Assembly (NCBI GenBank): GCA_910588755.1 | Contig: CAJUQZ010000099.1 | Coordinates: forward strand, 1 to 16,450 | Length of the DNA: 16,450 bases | Direction: 5' to 3' | Origin: an uncultured Lachnospiraceae bacterium | GTDB lineage: Bacteria; Bacillota; Clostridia; Lachnospirales; Lachnospiraceae | Shown here: positions 11,947-16,450 of the stretch, one piece after another | Layout of the letters: each line of letters starts with the position of its first letter | Numbering within the stretch: position 1 is the stretch's first letter | Position numbers and translations under genes: made by a program | Notes under the pieces: generated by a model | Told to the model about the DNA's origin: nothing | What the model saw: only the letters and a program-made list of their open reading frames with translations | Database searches by the model: none

Positions 11947-13881
11947 TTACTCAATCTGCAGTACTTTGTTGGTCTCGATAATCATTTCCTCCACGTCCTT
12001 TGCGAGCTGCTCTAAGTCCTCCATAGACTTCTTGATGCTTTGGCTGTTGTCGGAGGTGGTCCGGACACCGTCGATGGCACCGTTTGTCACTGTGATCAGG
12101 TCTTTGACGGTTGCGTCAAAATTTTCAATTGCGAGGTTGACGTTCTCGATGGCGTTTTTAATCTCCTCGTCATTCTCCTTCGCACTGCCCACAGAGGTCT
12201 TGGAGTTGTCGGACAGCTCACGGATACTAGAGGCCACGACTGCAAATCCGCGCCCGGCCTCGCCTGCACGTGCGGCCTCGATGGCAGCGTTCAGGGAGAG
12301 AAGGTTGATCTTTCCAGCGATTTTCTCGACGTTCTGCGTCATTTCATTGTATTTTGTGATACTCTGGTTGATCGCCTGCATCGCGTGGGTAATATCATGG
12401 TTCATCTGATTCAGGTCTTCCATGCGTTTGGACACATCTGTCATTTCCTGTGAGCTGCGGCTGCTCTCCTGTCGAATCTGCTCAGTTTCCTGTTTCACTG
12501 CTGCGATATTTTCATACAGCTCCTTGAATACGCGCATCAGCTCGTCGTTCATGGACAGCACTTTCTCGTTGACTTCGCTCACGCGGCTGCGCTCCTCCTG
12601 TATGGATTTCATCATGAACTCGTGGCAGTTTTCGGGGGTGTTGAGGCCGCGTGCGATCGCTACTGCCATGTCGCGGCAGGAGCGGTAGCCGCAGGAGTGG
12701 CAGTCAAAGTGCATCTCTGCCTCGGTATGCTTGCCCATGAGTGCATACGCATCTGCGATTTCCTTCTCGGAAGTGCTCCGTTTGTCAATGTTATGACGCT
12801 TGTAGGTGCGTATGTAATCCTCAAGCCTAAGCGTCCTGTCAAATTCAGCAAACTGTTGGTCGATGCCTTTTTTGGTGGTGTTTGTTTTGCGGACCTTTCT
12901 GGCGTACTGTTCCACGTCGTGCATGATGTTGTTCATGGCAAAGCGCTGGTAGTGTACGCCGGTTGCGGGGCCGCCGTTGCAGCCGTCCTCACAGTTGAGC
13001 ACGTCAAAGAGATCGGGCTTGTCCTGCTCGCGAAGCGTGCTGTACGTCTCCATATCGTGATAGAGTGACTCAGTTCCTTCTGATGTGATGACATTCAGGC
13101 TGGGCGCATGTGTCAGGATATTGCTCATCAGTCCGCCCGGCTTCGGGTAGATAGCACCCTCTAGCCCCTGTTTGCCGTCAAACTCAAATTCGCTGAAAAT
13201 CTTGACCTCGGGAAGCCGGACCCCGTTTTCCTCAAAGTAGCACCGCAGGTGCTCCATCGTGACATTGTAGTCAACAAGCCCAGTCTCGCGAAACTCCTCA
13301 ATTTTGGCAACGCAGGGCGAGATTGCAGCGATTTTCCCCTGATAGCCAAGGACTTTTTTGATGTACACAGCCAGACAGAGCATGGGACTGTGGATCGGTG
13401 AGAGGTTGGAGAAAAGCTCGGGTTTGTGCCGCTGCACATAGTTTACGACTGCCGCGCAGGGCTGTGAGATTAGCTTTTTGCCCGGATTTCTCTCAAGGTA
13501 GCGCAAGTGCGCCCACGTGCAGATGTCGGCGCCAAAGCTCACGTCATAAATTTTCTTTGCGCCGTGATCGTGCAGCCATTGGAGGGCATGGCGCCAGTTT
13601 CCGTCAAATGCAATTTTTATGGAAGGTGCGGCGATCAGTGCAATATCCTGTCCGCGTTTTAAGTCGTCCAGAAATTGCCGGGTATCATCGATGTATGACC
13701 TGGCACCGTGCGAACACGCCCTGATGCATGCGCCGCATTTGATGCATTTCTCATCGTCGATTGTGATTTTTAGTCTGCCATTTTCGTCCATGCGGGCGAT
13801 GTTGGCATCACCCATAGGGCATGCACGCACACATGCGTTGCAGCCTACACACTTGTCGATATCTACGTTGATAATACTCAT
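11947..13881 (-). CDS. [FeFe]-hydrogenase-like domain fused to a methyl-accepting chemotaxis signalling domain
   Basis: Cytoplasmic redox or hydrogen chemoreceptor candidate, 644 residues. Residues 1-60 hold two [4Fe-4S] ferredoxin motifs (C11/14/17/21 and C46/49/52/56). Residues about 75-330 form an [FeFe]-hydrogenase-like H-cluster domain with four candidate ligands: C142 in SQPCAAVVNY (L1), C190 in SPCVAKIEE (L2), and C297/C301 in NCEDGCNGGPAT (L3). The Cys that precedes the L1 ligand in catalytic enzymes (TSCCP) is Pro here, as in sensory rather than catalytic types. Residues 394-419 hold C-x2-C-x4-C-x16-C, an Fe-S domain. A coiled coil leads to the MCP tip IEAARAGEAGRGFAVVA (534-550), the CheA/CheW contact. 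There are no membrane helices. GGTAG lies before ATG 13881. A consensus promoter is about 95 nt upstream. Signal-specific function is inferred. Confidence 0.93.
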   Translation of the reverse strand: MSIINVDIDKCVGCNACVRACPMGDANIARMDENGRLKITIDDEKCIKCGACIRACSHGARSYIDDTRQFLDDLKRGQDIALIAAPSIKIAFDGNWRHALQWLHDHGAKKIYDVSFGADICTWAHLRYLERNPGKKLISQPCAAVVNYVQRHKPELFSNLSPIHSPMLCLAVYIKKVLGYQGKIAAISPCVAKIEEFRETGLVDYNVTMEHLRCYFEENGVRLPEVKIFSEFEFDGKQGLEGAIYPKPGGLMSNILTHAPSLNVITSEGTESLYHDMETYSTLREQDKPDLFDVLNCEDGCNGGPATGVHYQRFAMNNIMHDVEQYARKVRKTNTTKKGIDQQFAEFDRTLRLEDYIRTYKRHNIDKRSTSEKEIADAYALMGKHTEAEMHFDCHSCGYRSCRDMAVAIARGLNTPENCHEFMMKSIQEERSRVSEVNEKVLSMNDELMRVFKELYENIAAVKQETEQIRQESSRSSQEMTDVSKRMEDLNQMNHDITHAMQAINQSITKYNEMTQNVEKIAGKINLLSLNAAIEAARAGEAGRGFAVVASSIRELSDNSKTSVGSAKENDEEIKNAIENVNLAIENFDATVKDLITVTNGAIDGVRTTSDNSQSIKKSMEDLEQLAKDVEEMIIETNKVLQIE

Positions 13882-13980
13882 GATTCTACCTTAGTGAATT
13901 GACACATTATCCTTTCGTCAGAAATAATACAAAACATATGCACTTTAGAGAAAGCTGTGTTGTGCAAAATGTATATGTAT

Positions 13981-14009
13981 ATTATAAAAGTTTCTGTACT
14001 ATGTGTCAA
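13981..14009 (-). promoter_or_regulatory. Perfect-consensus sigma-A promoter of the hydrogenase-MCP gene
   Basis: On the minus strand, TTGACA (14009-14004) and TATAAT (13986-13981) are both perfect, with an ideal 17-nt spacer. The predicted start is near 13974, a leader of about 93 nt. Such a promoter implies strong housekeeping expression rather than flagellar sigma control. I see no clear terminator between it and the hydrolase remnant that ends at 14053. Confidence 0.85.
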
Positions 14010-14052
14010 TACAGGAAAAATTGATTGGTTCCGGGGACTTTTTTATATAAAA

Positions 14053-14736
14053 TTACATAATGGGTGCGACGCCTGCTGCGACTGCCCTAAAAAATTCCAC
14101 ATGCTTAAGCTCGTAGCCTTTTGCCATAAAATCCGGATCTGCGCTGGTTTTTACAATGATGACATTTCTTTGCGGATTTACGTAGATCCACTGCCCATAG
14201 ACGCCGATCGCCATAAATTCGTCTTCGTTTCCTTCCGGGATCCACCACTGGTAGCCGTAGCCGATCGCATTGTAGGCGTCATAGTTTGTGCCTGGTCGGG
14301 AGAAATCTGCACTGATATCCATACTGTCCTGCACCCAGTCTTCATCAAGAACCTGTATACCGTTATAAGAGCCCCTGTTCAGGTATAGTCGCGCGAACCG
14401 CGCATAGTCGCGAAGGGAAACGCTAAGTCCGCCCATCGCAAGTTCTGTCCCGTTGCTCAATGTCCAGTAGGCGTCGTGGGCGGCGCCGATTTTTTTCCAC
14501 AGCTTTTCTTCCATGTAATCCGCAAGGCCGCGGCCTGTCGCGTTTGTGATTACCTGTCCCAGGATTTCGGTGTTGATGCTAAGGTATCGGCGGTAAGTGT
14601 AGGGCGCCTCCTGTACGCCGTACCGGGAAATAACTTTCATGGCGGGTGTGCCCATCAGCGTGCGCATCGAAAAACCGCTCATATCGTTGTCCTCATTGAA
14701 ATCAATGCCAGAAGCCATCTGCAGGCAGGCTTTTTT
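14053..14736 (-). pseudogene. 5'-truncated serine hydrolase (class C beta-lactamase/esterase-like)
   Basis: About 221 residues survive from the first Met at 14718, and homology-like sequence runs a few codons further (KKACLQ before MASGIDFNED) to an in-frame stop at 14737-14739. The family has about 330-400 residues with a catalytic Ser-x-x-Lys near the N-terminus; that part is missing. The downstream motifs remain: YLSINTEILGQVI (the Y-x-N-like element), ADYMEEKLWKKIG, and GQWIYVNPQRNVIIV near the end, as in NylB-like hydrolases. The break falls at a run of seven Ts (14731-14737), which suggests a frameshift, but the upstream 120 bp do not restore a convincing N-terminal half. No good ribosome binding site precedes Met 14718. 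Expression as an inactive fragment cannot be excluded. Confidence 0.78.
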
Positions 14737-14858
14737 TCAAGCATGGTATTTTTTATGACACAGAGCCAGAAGCAGGAATGGCTGGAGCGGGCGCAGGCGG
14801 ACCGGAAAACTTCTTTTGTCATGCGTTTGTCCGGACAGATAGGCGGGCAGGAGAATAT

Positions 14859-15140
14859 CTACGTGCCGTTCCAGCCATGATTATAGATACAGATTACTTT
14901 CTCATCCAGAAAGTCCCTAAGCCAGTCGAGGAAATCCGCACCGTTGCCATATGGAGCGATGCCCACGTCGGCCATGTCCCAGACCTCGCCCTTAGCGGCG
15001 CCGCAGACGATGAGACGAAAAGACTGGCCGCATCCGCAGTCTGTCAGCTGAATCTGTCCGTTTGAGGTCGCTGCTGCAATTTTTTTATCCGTGGCGCTGT
15101 CATCGTCTTCCCAGATCCATGCCTCACGGTGTGAGAACCG
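14859..15140 (-). pseudogene. C-terminal remnant of a SUKH (SMI1/KNR4) family protein
   Basis: An open minus-strand frame without an early start codon, from the stop at 15141-15143 to the TAG at 14859-14861. It encodes about 90 residues including WIWEDDDSAT, IQLTDCGCGQSFRLIVCG, AAKGEVWDMADVGIAPYG and FLDWLRDFLDEK. A Gly-rich Gly-Cys-Gly turn, a strand, then GxVW and a terminal FLxWLxxFL helix is the pattern of the C-terminal half of SUKH proteins, known as immunity proteins of contact-dependent toxins and in other roles. The N-terminal half is absent; only a few codons in this frame precede the recognisable part. It lies directly upstream, in transcription order, of the truncated hydrolase, so both look like decay products. 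Family assignment is from pattern memory. Confidence 0.6.
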
Positions 15141-15305
15141 CTACAATGTATATATTAGATATTATTCTGAATGGGTACAGCGCACATATGACAAAAAGTT
15201 TTTTCATACACGCTCGGGAAAAAGAGCCCGCTAATATCGCTTAGACAGTACATCCTCCCGATTAAGCTGACTGCCACTTTTCACAAGCGGGTAAAACATG
15301 TAAAT

Positions 15306-15334
15306 TTGACATTATCACTGCGTAGTGGTACGAT
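15306..15334 (+). promoter_or_regulatory. Sigma-A promoter with operator-like palindrome, upstream of the oxidoreductase
   Basis: TTGACA (15306-15311) and TACGAT (15329-15334) with a 17-nt spacer. The spacer carries the near-palindrome TATCACT-GCGT-AGTGGTA (15313-15330; core CACT-N4-AGTG), overlapping the -10. The position suggests a repressor site; HxlR and MarR proteins often control such oxidoreductases, but no regulator gene is visible nearby. The 165 bp between this and the SUKH remnant (15141-15305) hold nothing I recognise. Confidence 0.6.
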
Positions 15335-15405
15335 GACTGTGAAAAAGACACTTTCGGTAGACGGTTAACCTGAGAATTTTAAAAGGATTGAAAGAAGGGA
15401 CTTTT

Positions 15406-16092
15406 ATGAAAATAACCATCATTCACGGACAGAGCCATCAGGGCTCCACCTGCCATATCGCAAGGTCATTGGCTAGAAAACTAGGCGGGGAAATCACGGA
15501 GTTTTTCCTGCCGCGAGACTTTGGCGAATTTTGCGTCGGATGTACGGCCTGCTTTGCAGTGTCGGAGACGAAATGTCCGCATTATGCCAAACTGTCCCCC
15601 ATCACACAGGCGCTGGACGACGCAGACGTAATCATTCTGGCAAGTCCCGTCTATGTATACCATGCAACAGGCGCCATGAAAGCATTCCTGGACCACTACG
15701 GATGGCGGTGGATGGTGCACCGTCCTGAGCCAAAAATGTTCTCCAAACAGGCTGTGTGCATTTCCACGGCCGCCGGTGCCGGAATGAAAAGCACGAACCG
15801 CGATATGGCGGACAGCATGTTCTTCTGGGGCATCGCCAAAACCTACCGTTATGGCGTTGCTGTGATGGAAACGTCATGGAAAAGAGTCAGTCGCAAAAAG
15901 AGATACAAAATAGACCGACAGCTTTCCATGCTGGCATGGCAAATACGAAAAGACTACGGACGTGCCAAACCGTCCCTGAAAACAAAACTGTTTTTTCATG
16001 CGATGCGCCTGATGCAGAAATGCGGGTGGAATCAGGCAGACACAGATTACTGGAAAACACAGGGCTGGTCTGGCAAAAAGCGCCCGTGGTAA
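15406..16092 (+). CDS. Flavodoxin-like NAD(P)H-dependent FMN oxidoreductase
   Basis: FMN-binding reductase, 228 residues. Start ATG 15406 is chosen for AAGGGA 5 nt upstream and because MKITIIHGQSHQGST is the normal family start; a TTG at 15388 is also in frame. The N-terminal flavodoxin fold has the phosphate loop GQSHQGST (8-15). A Cys cluster CVGCTAC plus a later Cys (C43, C46, C49, C57) resembles the compact motif of iron-sulfur flavoproteins, so it may carry an Fe-S cluster or redox-active thiols. ILASPVYVYHATGAMKAFLDHYG (77-99) is the conserved flavin-binding and dimer segment. The C-terminal part is basic and helical. It likely acts in the cytosol on quinones, nitro compounds or as an electron-transfer partner. 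It is transcribed alone from its own promoter. Confidence 0.9.
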   Translation: MKITIIHGQSHQGSTCHIARSLARKLGGEITEFFLPRDFGEFCVGCTACFAVSETKCPHYAKLSPITQALDDADVIILASPVYVYHATGAMKAFLDHYGWRWMVHRPEPKMFSKQAVCISTAAGAGMKSTNRDMADSMFFWGIAKTYRYGVAVMETSWKRVSRKKRYKIDRQLSMLAWQIRKDYGRAKPSLKTKLFFHAMRLMQKCGWNQADTDYWKTQGWSGKKRPW

Positions 16093-16450
16093 TCACAGAA
16101 GTCCTTCCGCATTGGTGAGCCCTGTATGTATACATTGCACAAATACCATGCATTGCAGTCCTCCCGCCTTTTTCTGTTCCACATTTACACCTAGCCAGAA
16201 AGAACTGTTATTTTGCCAGGCAACCCGTGGCAGCATAGCCGTCCATAAAAGCCAAAATTTTTGATTTGTATTTCCTGTAAAAAATCGGGGGGATTTTTGA
16301 AAAAGTGATTATGGAAGTCACATAAAAAGTGGATAGAAGATTCCGGAAGTTTATCGGATAGACTTGCAGGATAAAAGTCCTGACAATAAATTTAGAACTA
16401 TAATTGAGCAAATCCAGAAAACTGCACAAAAAAATTTGCATTTTGTTTTT
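16093..16450. other. Non-coding end of the window
   Basis: 358 bases with no supportable gene; open frames are short and lack recognisable content. AAAAATC (16280-16286) and GATTTTT (16292-16298) form an A/T-rich 7-bp stem around GGGGG, which could be a weak terminator for the oxidoreductase although it lies about 190 nt after its stop. TGCCA/TGGCA (16214-16232) is a minor hairpin. The sequence becomes A/T-rich toward the end, as expected of an upstream region of a gene beyond the window. Confidence 0.5.

Noticed and set aside
11912..12409. Plus-strand frame opposite the chemoreceptor signalling domain
   Set aside because: It is antisense to the highly conserved MCP region; its hydrophobic Ser/Leu-rich content is a by-product of the opposite strand.
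14740..14858. N-terminal half of the serine hydrolase restored by a single frameshift at the T7 run
   Set aside because: All three minus-strand frames contain stops or no Ser-x-x-Lys motif, so one base change cannot restore the gene; deletion is more likely.
14476..15065. Plus-strand frames across the remnant region
   Set aside because: The opposite strand gives recognisable hydrolase and SUKH sequence, whereas these frames have no motif or ribosome binding site.

Overview
The window looks like chromosome of a motile, anaerobic Firmicute, most likely a gut Lachnospiraceae (Roseburia/Eubacterium/Lachnospira-like). This is inferred from the flagellin type, the FeoA-FeoB fusion, the soluble hydrogenase-like chemoreceptor and the Gram-positive style ribosome binding sites and promoters. 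No species is claimed.

Layout. (1) 1-2172: the 3' part of csrA, then a flagellin gene with a 238-nt leader that carries a textbook-looking CsrA hairpin (GGA in the loop) 35 nt before the Shine-Dalgarno, then a strong intrinsic terminator. This looks like the CsrA-flagellin translational control known from Bacillus subtilis hag. (2) 2173-4996: a FeoA-FeoB fused ferrous iron transporter on the minus strand with its own promoter. Its 3' end has been copied into a set of degenerate repeats. (3) 5172-9815: three plus-strand genes of unknown function: a short, apparently truncated leucine-rich-repeat protein, a 912-residue protein with a long Asp/Glu tract that resembles J-domain-associated Lachnospiraceae proteins but lacks the J domain, and a 254-residue hypothetical. 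Three in-frame tandem duplications (30, 33 and 42 bp) lie here. (4) 9825-11942: a promoter with extended -10, a long leader hairpin, then a tight four-gene operon: Nudix hydrolase, NYN/PIN-like nuclease, and two small tandem paralogues of unknown function. (5) 11947-14009, minus strand: a 644-residue fusion of two [4Fe-4S] ferredoxin clusters, an [FeFe]-hydrogenase-like H-cluster domain, a further Fe-S domain and a chemoreceptor signalling domain, behind a perfect-consensus sigma-A promoter. (6) 14053-15140, minus strand: gene remnants, namely a class C beta-lactamase/esterase-like fragment without its catalytic Ser-x-x-Lys and a C-terminal piece of a SUKH (SMI1/KNR4) protein. (7) 15306-16092: a flavodoxin-like NAD(P)H/FMN oxidoreductase behind a sigma-A promoter with an operator-like palindrome in its spacer. 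The last 358 bases contain no gene that I can support.

How they may work together. Flagellin/CsrA and the cytoplasmic redox chemoreceptor both belong to motility, and the receptor could couple hydrogen or redox state to swimming. FeoAB would supply iron needed by Fe-S proteins of the kind encoded here. The middle accessory block (LRR, acidic protein, Nudix, NYN, SUKH remnant) is variable lineage-specific content whose function cannot be read from sequence alone.
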